From NCBI GenBank assembly GCA_950097015.1, contig CATNEN010000029.1, positions 7,211,501 through 7,275,500 of the forward strand: DNA of 64,000 nucleotides, read 5' to 3'. The notes beneath the pieces were generated by a model. It did no database searches, was not told the DNA's origin, and saw only the letters and a program-made list of their open reading frames with translations. Position numbers and translations under genes: made by a program. Of this stretch, positions 11,148 through 22,700 are shown one piece after another. How positions within the stretch are numbered: position 1 is the first letter of the stretch; every line of letters begins with the position of its first letter. This DNA comes from Macrostomum hystrix (Eukaryota; Platyhelminthes; Macrostomidae).

Positions 11148-11270
11148 AGCGCATTGTTTCTCATGGTATTGGAGGAAAAATGGATAAATTATTCGACTGT
11201 CGTTTGTCTGTATTTGTCTTTGTTCTTTTATATAGGGGGGGGGGTTGGCTAACCACTAGGCTACAACAGA

Positions 11271-11580
11271 GGTTGTAGCCTAGTGGTTAGGGCGTCGGAC
11301 TCACGACTTGAAGGTCGGGGGTTCGATTCCCGACTCCACTGAAACAATTTGTGTCCTTTAGCAAGACACTTAACTCTGCATTGCTTCAGTTCACCCAGCT
11401 GTTAAATGGGTACCAGCATCAGCTGGGATAATTGAAGGTGGGTGTGGCGTCCCCCCAGTCCATGGACTGAACAGCTGTACGCAGCCTTCAGATGCGCCGC
11501 GCAATAGCTGCGGCTGTGCTGTCGGCTGCACATCTGGCCCGATTGGGGCAGGTGTAGTCAATTATTATTATTATTATTAA
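11271..11580 (+). mobile_element. tRNA-derived SINE, family A, full-length copy
   Basis: The head has an A box (tagcctagtggttag) and a B box (gggttcgattccc). Then comes a conserved middle (tttagcaagacacttaactc, cagttcacccagctgttaaa), a GC-rich part with ccccagtccatggactgaac, and an (att)n tail. The middle resembles the widely shared metazoan SINE central domain, as far as I remember it. It is not a functional tRNA gene because no proper cloverleaf end follows. Just upstream, 11248-11268 is an inverted copy of its first ~20 bases. Confidence 0.85.
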
Positions 11581-11671
11581 ATTTAATTATTATTTATATA
11601 CAATCATTTGTTTCTAGTAATCGAACCTCGTACTTATTTAAATCCTTAAGTAAGTTTTATGCTACTCCTGA

Positions 11672-12126
11672 TCCTACAGTATCAACCAGCCACTACCCCT
11701 GATCCTACAGTATTAACCAGCCACTACCCCTGATCCTACAGTATTAACCAGCCACTACCCCTGATCCTACAGTATTAACCAGCCACTACCCCTGATCCTT
11801 CAGTATTAACCAGCCATTACCCCTGATCCTACAGTATTAACCAGCCACTACCCCTGATCCTACAGTATTAACCAGCCACTACCCCTGATCCTTCAGTATT
11901 AACCAGCCACTACCCCTGATCCTACAGTATTAACCAGCCACTACCCCTGATCCTACAGTATCAACCAGCCACTACCCCTGATCCTACAGTATCAACCGGC
12001 CACTACCCCTGATCCTTCAGTTTCAACCAGCCACTACCCCTGATCCTTCAGTTTCAACCAGCCACTACCCCTGATCCTTCAGTTTCAACCAGCCACTACC
12101 CCTGATCCTTCAGTTTCAACCAGCCA
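11672..12126 (+). repeat. Minisatellite, 31-bp unit
   Basis: About 14 copies with core ccactacccctgatcctaca followed by gtattaaccag. Variants group along the array: cctacagtatt first, then ccttcagttt at the end. Confidence 0.95.
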
Positions 12127-13083
12127 CGTTTAAGATCGACAAGTCGAATTACAAGCGATTGTGCTTGCAAGTTTTTGTTAGTAGCTCATGATGCTATTAG
12201 TAGTGTCAAGGGACAATTTTTTCTTGGGCTAGTCGTAATAATATAGCTGCGATAGCGCCATACGCTTAATATAATTTTCTTTTGCATCTGGCTAACGGTT
12301 TATTAATAAGATGTCTTGATCGATATCTCTACCATGTATTAACTTGCGTGCCCCCGCCAAGGCATCCGGAGTAAGAAAAACATACTAATGAACATTGTGA
12401 GCAGCGATTCCTCTTGTGCATCTGTTACAAAATTCACGGAAAATTTAGCTTGTATCCTTGAGTGTCTAGATAATAACTACAATTCGACTGCTTGTCAAAC
12501 TTAAATAATTCAATATATAAGTTCACTTTTACTTTTTCTGTGCGTCACCCGCTTCCTCTGGTCCTCTTTCTGGGCATCATTGCTTCCACTGGTCCTCTTA
12601 CTGGGCATCATTGCTTCCTCTGGTCCTCTTTCTGTGCATCATTGCTTCCTCTGGTCCTCTTTCTGTGCATCATTGCTTCCTCTAATCCTCTTTCTGGGCA
12701 TCATTGCTTCCTCTGGTCCTCTTTCTGTGCATCATTGCTTCCTCTAATCCTCTTTCTGGGCATCATTGCTTCCTCTAATCCTCTTTCTGGGCATCATTGC
12801 TTCCTTCCAATGTGCATTATCTTCCTCCTCTACTTGTATATGAAGGTCATACTGTGGATGTGAGCTTTCTATTGCTAGCATTTAAGCAATTTCATTGGTC
12901 GCCCTGGAATAAACTCTTTGTGAACCAATCAACCGCTTGAATCGGAATATACATAAATAACATACAGTTCAGTTACGCCAACTTAATACAAGTCGCGGTT
13001 ATCTCAAACTTCAGACAGATTTTTTTGCAATAGGCAGTGAAGAAAATAAATAGATATCAATACCGAAATCTATTTTAACTGCC
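12127..13083. other. Upstream region of the GABA receptor gene
   Basis: Unique AT-rich sequence with one small minisatellite (12547-12813). This is the likely promoter and 5' UTR region. An in-frame TAG at about 13048 precedes the start codon. Confidence 0.4.
12547..12813 (+). repeat. Minisatellite, about 31-bp unit
   Basis: About eight copies with core cctctttctgggcatcattg; gggcatc and gtgcatc variants alternate. Confidence 0.9.
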
Positions 13084-13228
13084 ATGTTGACGTTTGTACT
13101 GACGCTTCTAATGATAAAATTTTGCAATGCTGCTTCTGGTAACTACACAGCCGGCTCGTCCCAACTGTCCCACGCAATTCGTAGCCTTGTGGCCAGATAC
13201 GACAATAGGCTCAGGCCTAACTTTGGCA
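13084..13228 (+). CDS. Lcch3: GABA receptor exon 1 (signal peptide, N-terminus)
   Basis: Starts [19 protein letters not shown], a signal peptide, with an in-frame stop upstream. It continues to [20 protein letters not shown], the hallmark YD-R-RP-FG segment of Cys-loop receptors. Donor GTGAGC after one base of the next codon; A+CC gives Thr with exon 2. Confidence 0.88.
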
Positions 13229-16200
13229 GTGAGCTCCTGTGACTGCAGCTGCATACTGTGGCATTCTCACTCCCTTTTCACTGGGATTCTCACTCCTATT
13301 CACTGGGATTCTCACTAACATTCTCTGCGATTCTCACTCCTATTTACTGGGATTCTCACTAACATTCTCTGCGATTAACAGCCAATGAGTTTCATTCTCA
13401 CTCCCATTCACTGGAATTCTCACTCCTATTCACTGTGATTCCCACTCCTATTCACTGGAATTCTCACTCCTATTCACTGTGATTCCCACTCCTATTCACT
13501 GGAATTCTCACTCCTATTCACTCGGATTCCCACTCCTATTCACTGTGATTCCCACTCCTATTCACTGGAATTCTCACTCCTATTCACTCGGATTCTCACT
13601 CCTATTCACTGTGATTCCCACTCCTATTCACTCGGATTCTCACTCCCATTCACTGGGATTCTTTTTTTCGGGTCTTACGGGATAATAAAAAAGATTGGTT
13701 TAGGCTTACCTTTTGAGGATTATATGAAGAATATTGATAACAAGATAGCTCAGATCGATAAAAAAACTTCAAAAGCAGATTTCGTTTCCTAGAATCAATG
13801 AATGCCAGCTAAATTAAACAAAATTTGCATTCTTCTAACTCGCGTTTCATTGGCCTGAACCCTTGAACCCTCGATTTTTGTTCAATAGCAAAATGAAGCA
13901 TGGGAACTTAAAAAGCGCCTCGCGTCACGTGGACACGTAGGAATCCTATTTCATTTTCAAATCAATAATAACCTTGATCCGCATTCAACTTGATTATAAA
14001 TGAACCGCTTGGCATTCCCTCAGGGTATGCTTAAGTCTCCCTAGTGTATTTTATTCTTAATTGCTTTTCTGGGCATTATTGTCCTCTTCCTCAAAATCGA
14101 AATTCCTGACGATTGGTGCCAGGCGACGATATAAACATTATGGTTTTCAATTATATATAAGTGTAATTCCCCCCAGCAGCAGAGAACTAATTCCCCCCAG
14201 CAGCAAAGAACTACTTCCCCCCAGCAGCAGGGAACTAATTCCCCCCCAGCAGCAGAGAACTAATTCCCCCCAGCAGCAAAGAACTAATTCCCCCCCAGCA
14301 GCAGAAAACTAATTTCCCCCCAGCAGCAGAGGACTAATTCCCCCCCAGCAGCAGAGAACTACATAATTCCTCCCCCAGCAGCAAAGATCTAATTCCCCCA
14401 GCAGCAAAGAACTAATTCCCCCCCAGCAGCAGAAAACTAATTTCCCCCCAGCAGCAGAGGACTAATTTCCCCCCAGCAGCAGAGGGCTAATTTCCCCCCA
14501 GCAGCAGAGGACTAATTCCCCCCCAGAAGCAGAGAACTAATTCCCCCCAGCAGCAGAGAACTAATTCCCCCCAAGCAGCAGAGAACTAATTCCCCTCAGC
14601 AGCAGAGAACTAATTCCCCCCCCAGCAGCAGAGAACTAATTCCCCCCAGCAGCAGAGGACTAATTCCCCCCAGCAGCAAAGATCTAATTCCCCCCCAGCA
14701 GCAGAGAACTAATTCCCCCCTAGCAGCAGAGAAATAATTCCCCCCTAGCAGCAAAGAACTAATTCCCCCCCCAGCAGCAGAGAACTAATTCCCCCCCAGC
14801 AGCAGAGAACTAATTCCCCCCTAGCAGCAAAGAACTAATTCCCCCCCCAGCAGCAGAGAACTAATTCCCCCCAGAAGCAGAGAACTAATTCCCCTCAGCA
14901 GCAGAGAACTAATTCCCCCCCCAGCAGCAAAGAACTAATTCCCCCCCAGCAGCAAAGAACTAATTCCCCCCCAGCAGCAAAGAACTAATTCCCCCCAGCA
15001 GCAAAGATCTAATTCCCCCCCAGCAGCAAAGAACTAATTCCCCCCCCAGCAGCAATGAACTAATTCCCCCCCCCAGCAGCAGAGAACTAATTCCCCCCAG
15101 CAGCAGAGAACTAATTCCCCCCAGCAGCAAAGAACTAATTCCCCCCAGCAGCAGAGAACTAATGTCCCCTCAGCAGCAGAGAACTAATTCCCCCCCAGAA
15201 GCAGAGAACTAATTCCCCCCTAGCAGCAAAGAACTAATTCCCCCCCAGCAGCAGAGAACTAATGTCCCCTCAGCAGCAGAGAACTAATTCCCCCCCAGAA
15301 GCAGAGAACTAATTCCCCCTAGCAGTAAAGAACTAATTCCCCCCCCAGCAGCAGAGAACTAATTCCCCCCAGAAGCAGAGACCTAATTCCCCCCAGCAGC
15401 AAAGAACTAATCCCCCCCCAGAAGCAGAGAACTAATTCCCCCCAGCAGCAGAGAACTAATGTCCCCAGCAGCAAATAACCATTATTAACCGTTCAACATA
15501 TTTAAAAACTTTAAAACGCAGTAAGAAAAGTGGTAATTATTGGACACTTTTAGAAAACTTTTGGACACATTTGAAAAATTGTTAAACACATTTAGAATAC
15601 TGGTAAACACATTTAGAAAACTGTTAAACACATTTGGAAAACCGTAAAACACACTTAGAAAACTTTTACATACATTTAGAAAACTGTTAAACACTTTAAA
15701 AAACTGTTAAACACATTTAGAAAACTGTTATAAAACATTTAGAAAAAGGTTAAACACATTTAGAAAACTGTTAAATATATTTACAAAACTGTTAAACACA
15801 TTTAGAAAATCGTAAAGCACACTTAAAAAACTTTTAGATACATTTAGAAAACTGGTAAACACATTTAGAAAACGGTTAAACACTTAAAAACTGTTATAAA
15901 ACAATTAGAAAACGGTTAAACACATTTATAAATCTGTTGGACACATTTACAAAACTGTTAAACACACTTAGAAAACTTTTACATACATTTAGAAAACTGT
16001 TAAACACTTTAAAAAACTGTTAAACACATTTACAAAACTGTTAAACACATTTAGAAAACTATTATTAAACAATTATAAAACGGTTAAACACATTTAGAAA
16101 TCTGTTGGACACATTTACAAAACTGTTAAACACATTTAGAAATATGTTAAACACATTTAGAAAACTGTTAAACACATTTAGAAAACTGTTAAACACACTT

Positions 16201-16695
16201 AAAAAACTGGTAAACACATTTAGAAACCTGTGTTGTTAAAAAAACTGTTGGACACTTTTCTCGCTTGAAATTGAGACAAGGTTTGATGATTTATATTATT
16301 ATTATTATTATTATTAAAACGCGCACGCCATCTATCGGTGCCGATTTTTTATATATATATTTTTTAACAACACATTTAAATGAACAACGAAAAGCAACAT
16401 AAAAAGCGAAGTTTAGTAGGAATCAAATATCGAGCTGGGAAGGGAAAGCAAAGGTATTAAAAATAAGAGCAGTAAAAACACAAGGAACGCCAGGGATAAA
16501 ACAAAATATGAAATATCTATTGTTGAATGCTAGTAAGATCTCGTAGTCTCAGGGCAGCTGTTCCCTTATTTTGGAGATATCTATGATATTGTAGTATATA
16601 TATATATTGTAGTAAGAAAGGAGTATATGCCTCGCTTGAATTTGGCTATATATCGTTGAATTGAAGTCTGCTATACACACTTTACCTATTCAAAT

Positions 16696-16730
<35 letters not shown>

Positions 16731-19700
16731 GTGAGAAAAGCTGTGATGTAATCTATTTATAAATTCGCACTGACTGTCTCTCCAGTGGGGTTGACACAGC
16801 TATGTACATTTGACACAGTGAAATTCTTATCAGTGTACTCACTTTTAACAAGACTGACCCTGATGACTGATGCAATCATTAAAATTGGCAGTGGTATGCA
16901 CGTTGACAAAACTGGCTCTGACGTAATGCATTAAAAATCCTATCTAAAACAGTTTTTCGAATATTTAATCCCCTTAGCAATGAAGTTAAGCTTAATAAAA
17001 ATACGTGTATAACTGTCCCCATATTTGGCATCATTTTGGTGAAGAAATGTTGAAAATCGGTTGAGCCGTTGGAGAGAAAATCAATCTCTCCTATATATAG
17101 AAATATAGTTTTGAATTTTAGTATATTGGAGGAGGAGGATTTTACGAGGAGCATGTAGCCCAGTGGTCGGGAGGTCGGGAGTTCAAATATCAGCCCAAGA
17201 AGACACAATTTTTGTTCTTTAGAAAGACACCTAATCCCAGTCCACGGACTGAACAGCTGTACACAGCCTTTGGAAGGGCTTGAGGCTGTTACGGATTTAT
17301 TTACAGGAAATTCACGGCAAAAATTTTGCCGATATTATTAAATCTGCCTTGAAATATTTACTGTTAAAATATCAATAAAATAAAATTGTGGCAATCTAGA
17401 AACTACAAACCAAATCTAGCATTTCGATCGTCAAGACCAATCGAATCTAGACAAAAATTAGTGAAATTCGGCAAAAAAAAGCTGAGCGTTGTATCAGCCA
17501 AGCCGGGAAATTTCAAGGGATAATTAAGTTCCCTTCTAAGCGATAATTTGATTGGCACTTCATTTAAAGCCTTGGTCCTATAGAAAAATTTGAATAATGA
17601 AGTTACTTAATTGAAAGCGACTCGGCTGAAGTACAGTCCGTTCTGACGAAGAGGCCACTTACCAGTATAATTATTTTAAGTGTTTTTGGTTTGCATTGCA
17701 TTCAAAACCCTTTTCTGGCTTAGCAACACACCTACACAGTTCTTCAGTCACTCAGTTGTCTCAGCCCACCCCATCCTCCCCAGTTCTTCAGTCACACAGT
17801 TGGCTCAGCCCACCCCATCCTCCCCAGTTCTTCAGTCACTCAGTTGGCTCAGCCCACCCCATCCTCCCCAGTTCTTCAGTCACTCAGTCGGCTCAGCCCA
17901 CCCCTCCTCCCCAGTTCTTCAGTCACTCAGTTGTCTCAGCCCACCCCTCCTCCCCAGTTCTTCAGTCACTCAGTTGTCTCAGCCCACCCCTCCTCCCCAG
18001 TTCTTCAGTCACTCAGTTGTCTCAGCCCACCCCTCCTCCCCAGTTCTTCAGTCACTCAGTTGTCTCAACCCACCCCATCCTCCCCAGTTCTTCAGTCACT
18101 CAGTTGTCTCAACCCACCCCATCCTCCCCAGTTCTTCAGTCACTCAGTTGTCTCAACCCACCCCATCCTCCCCAGTTCTTCAGTCACTCAGTTGGCTCAG
18201 CCCACCCCATCCTCCCCAGTTCTTCAGTCACTCAGTTGGCTCAGCCCAACCCATCCTCCCCAGTTCTTCAGTCACTCAGTTGTCTCAACCCACCCCATCC
18301 TCCCCAGTTCTTCAGTCACTCAGTCGGCTCAGCCCAACCCATCCTCCCCAGTTCTTCAGTCACTCAGTTGTCTCAACCCACCCCATCCTCCCCAGTTCTT
18401 CAGTCACTCAGTCGGCTCAGCCCAACCCATCCTCCCCAGTTCTTCAGTCACTCAGTCGGCTCAGCCCAACCCATCCTCCCCAGTTCCTCAGTCACTCCAG
18501 TTGTCTCAGCCCAACCCATCCTCCCCAGTTCCTCAGTCACTCCAGTTGTCTCAGCCCACCCCATCCTCTGATAATCCCGCAGCCGACGTTCTGGACATCA
18601 GCATGGAGGTGGTGATCGCCAGCTTTGACAGCATCTCCGAGGTTAACATGGTGAGTCTATAGGTTAATTATTTTATAACTGCCCCCTATCCCAGCTCATT
18701 CAGTACAGCCCAGTCCCTACCCCAGCTCATTCAGTACAGACCAGTCCCTACCCCAGCTCATTCAGTACAGGCCAGTCCCTACCCCAGCTCATTCAGTACA
18801 GCCCAGTCCCTACCCCAGCTCATTCAGTACAGACCAGTCCCTACCCCAGCTTATTCAGTACAGGCCAGTCCCTACCCCAGCTCATTCAGTACAGCCCAGT
18901 CCCTACCCCAGCTCATTCAGTACAGACCAGTCCCTACTTTTAAAGTGCATCGCGGTTGGAAAGGCGTATTAAAGAAAAGCTGAATCTGCCCAAGGTCAGG
19001 GTCGCTTGATCGTCAGCCTGTCTGATCCCTAGCACAGGGACTGCTAAATACAGGGACCAGTTATTTTTCTATATATGTTTAGCCCATAAGAATCGGCTGT
19101 GTACGAGTAGCTAAAGACCCAGGAGACACCGAAGAGGGGACTAGAAAGAGAGCAGAGACTGACAGAAATCACAAGGCTGTGATTTGGAGCGGGGTCGGGT
19201 GGATTGGGGTTTTGGGGAAATCTGGGAGCTAGTCCCCCAGCCCAGACCAGCTGCGGGAGACGGCGACGAGCGGGGAGAAAAGGAAGAAAAAGCTTTGGGA
19301 AGAGTTGGGGAAGGGGATTATTGAAAGCTCTAACGAAGGGACACGCTATGATTGACTGAAGGTCGGCCCACTGAGTCCCTGTATGCGTTGACGAGAGAAA
19401 TTCAAAACCAAACTCAAATTCTTCTAGATAGTTGCACAGCAACAACATCGGTGAAATAAGCTTGGGTAAATAGTGACGCCCAGTATAGGAAACAATTCAA
19501 CTGGGAATCTCAGACTGCACAGCACAAGCAAGTGATTGACTGTTTCAAGTTTCACTTCACAGTCTGTGGCAGCTGGTACAGATCTTGACATTTCCAATTG
19601 AATTGTCTCAAGATTACATTCTTAATCCTTAAGATTAAGATCATTCTTAAGTTTGGGTAGGGACTGGTCTGTACTGAATGAGCTGGGGTTGGGACTGGCC

Positions 19701-22700
19701 TGTCCAGAATGAGCTGGGGTTGGGACTGGCCTGTACTGAATGAGCTGGGGTAGGGACTGGCCTGTACTGAATGAGCTGGGGTAGGGACTGGTCTGTACTG
19801 AATGAGCTGGGGTTGGGACTGGGCTGTACTGAATGAGCTGGGGTAGGGACTGGTCTGTACTGAATGAGCTGGGGTTGGGACTGGGCTGTACTGAATGAGC
19901 TGGGGTAGGGACTGGGCTGTACTGAATGAGCTGGGGTAGGGACTGGCCTGTACTGAATGAGCTGGGGTAGGGACTGGCCTGTACTGAATGAGCTGGGGTA
20001 CTCTGGATGGCAGATTTTTTAAATCACTTGATGTATGCTGGAGTGCTGCTGTTGACCTACTTAAACCAGTTTGCTTTTTACTTCAATATATGCAAGCGGG
20101 CTGTGGGCAATGGCACATAATTTGGTGACACTAGACCCGCAGCCAGCGAGGAGGCAATTCTGCCCATTTCTCTGACCCCTGAGCACACACTCACAAAATG
20201 GTGTACATCTGCACCGACGTTCTCATGGCCAAGCAGTGTGCACTCTCACTGTGTTTTGAAGGTTGGCCCTCAAGGGCGTAAATTGCACAACAACCTTCCC
20301 CCCAAATGAATGTGGCCTCGCCGCGGAATCGAGCTCAGGGACCTCGGTACGAGAGGCAGACGCGCAAGACCGCTCAGCCAGTCACCCCCCCCAATTTTTG
20401 TGAAATACTGACAGTCAGTTTATTGCTTCCTGAACTACGAAACCTTGCCCAGGACTACACCATCACAATGTACCTGAACCAATACTGGACCGACCTTCGC
20501 CTAGCCTTCGATCCCAGCAGTCCCAACAAGTCCATGACTCTCACGGGCGAGTTCGCCAGCCGTATCTGGGTGCCGGACACATTTCTGGCCAATGACAAGC
20601 ACTCGTACCTGCACGATGTCACCGAGCAGAACAAAATGGTTCGCCTGTATGGCGACGGCAGAATCATTTACGGCATGAGGTCCGGCTCGACTGACTGACC
20701 CTCTTCAATCTACCATCTCTATCATTTATACCCTCTCCAATCTCACCCTCTCTCTAATCTCACCCTCTCTCCAATCTCACCCTCTGTCTAATCTCACCCT
20801 CTCTCTAATCTCACCCTCTCTCCCATCTCACCCACTCTCTAATCTCACCCTCTCTCTAATCTCACCCTCTCTCCAATCTCACCCTCTCTCTAATCTCACC
20901 CTCTCTCTAATCTCACCCTCTCTCCCATCTCACCCACTCTCTAATCTCACCCTCTCTCTAATCTTACCCTTTATCCAATCTCACCCTCTCCCTAATCTCA
21001 CCCTCTCTTCAATCTCGCACACTCTCCAATCTCACCCTCTCTTCAATCTCGCACACTCTCCAATCTCACCCGCTCTCCAATCTCACCTTGATTCAATTTG
21101 ACCCTTTATCCAATTTCATAAAAGCTCACTATTTTATGTACGAGCGTAAGTTGGCCACTCATTTCACGCTAAACTGGCTCAGGTTCACAACCACATTGGC
21201 CTGCATGATGGATCTGCACTATTATCCGCTGGATGTGCAAAACTGCACAGTTGAAATTGAAAGCTGTGAGTCTTTTTAAGACGTTTTTAAGACGCTCATC
21301 CAACACTCGCGCAGAGGCGTTTCAAGTCCACCCGAGAGCCAAAACCGAATTTTTTCGGGAATTACGTATAATCTTCACAGTGATAGGACTTCCCTAAAAT
21401 CTAAAAAAATAACGGGATTCCCCTAGACTCCTATGAATGACGGGATTCCCATAGAATCCTATGAATGACGGGATTCCCATAGAATCCTATGAATGACGGG
21501 ATTCCCCTAGAATCCTATGAATGACGGGATTCCCATAGAATCCTATGAATGACGGGATTCCCATAGAATCCTATGAATGACGGGATAACCCTAGAATCCT
21601 ATGAATGACGGGATAACCCTAGAACCTTATGAAATCACAGGATTCCCCGAGAATCTTGAGAATCAGGATTCCCCCAGAATCCTACAAATGACTGGATTGC
21701 TCTAGAATCTTATGAAGCTGAGATCAAGCTAAGAAGCCTGGATGTACTTTTAATGCCTTTGCTGAACTCGAACTCAGACGGCTATCCCAAGGAGGACGTC
21801 ACAATGCGCTGGAAGAACGGCAACTCGGCAGTTGACGGTGCGGACCGGGTCAAGATGCCGCAGTTCACACTGGAACACTTTGAAGTTGCCACAACAACAA
21901 TCTCGCTGTCCACCGGTGAGCAGCTGTCCTCACAGGTTCACGAAATTGCTCATACTCATTTATTGTATAGGCTAATCATTTTTATTTTGAAATTTCCCAT
22001 TCTTTACCCTATTGAATTAAAGAATTTTTTTCTTTTAAGAAGTATCGCGATTTGTTTTAGAAGTATCCCATTCTTTAAAAAATATCCCGTGTTGTTAGAA
22101 ATATCCCTTTAAAAAAATCCCGATTTCAGAAATCCCGTATTACGATTTCTTTAAAAAGGATTCATTACGTCTTTAAAATCCTTCTAATGTTAACAAAAAG
22201 CCTATTCCTTCTTGGAAGAATCTTAGAAAACGTTTATTGTATTCTCACAATGCTCCTTGCTATGTACGAGTCTGTTATCTAAAACTCCAGTGTCCAAGCT
22301 GCAACTTTCAGGCTCTTATCAGCGACTGTCGCTGGTGTTTCGTCTCCGCCGCAATGTTGGCTTCTTTGTCTTCCAAACCTACCTGCCGTCCATTCTCATC
22401 GTCATGCTGTCCTGGGTGTCCTTCTGGATTAACCACGAAGCTACTTCGGCTCGAGTGGCGCTCGGTGAGACAACTCAACACATTTCTGGACGGTACATTG
22501 CACTCTGCATGGGCTGTTTCCTGCGACTACTCCAAATCAGGGTTGGCCAAATAGTCCTTAAGTTGCTCTTTATTTTTGGATTCCCCTAGATAAAAATAGA
22601 AAATATATATCAGGAATTCCAATGTAGCCTAAAAATTACAGGAATGCCACATATTTGTTGATCAATAATCTACTATAATCGTAAGAACGACCGGATTTGC

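Noticed and set aside
11271-11345. Functional tRNA gene
   Set aside because: A and B boxes are present, but the sequence continues as a SINE body and occurs in several decayed copies.
16879-17208. Minus-strand frame of 109 codons
   Set aside because: Overlaps a SINE fragment and an AT-rich intron part; no recognisable features or codon bias.
17680-18662. Three overlapping plus-strand frames of about 270-310 codons
   Set aside because: Frames through the 44/41-bp array; only 18583-18650 is coding, shown by the receptor sequence and splice sites.
19044-19448. Minus-strand frame of 134 codons between the inverted arrays
   Set aside because: Pro-rich, no family features; ordinary intron sequence is the simpler view.
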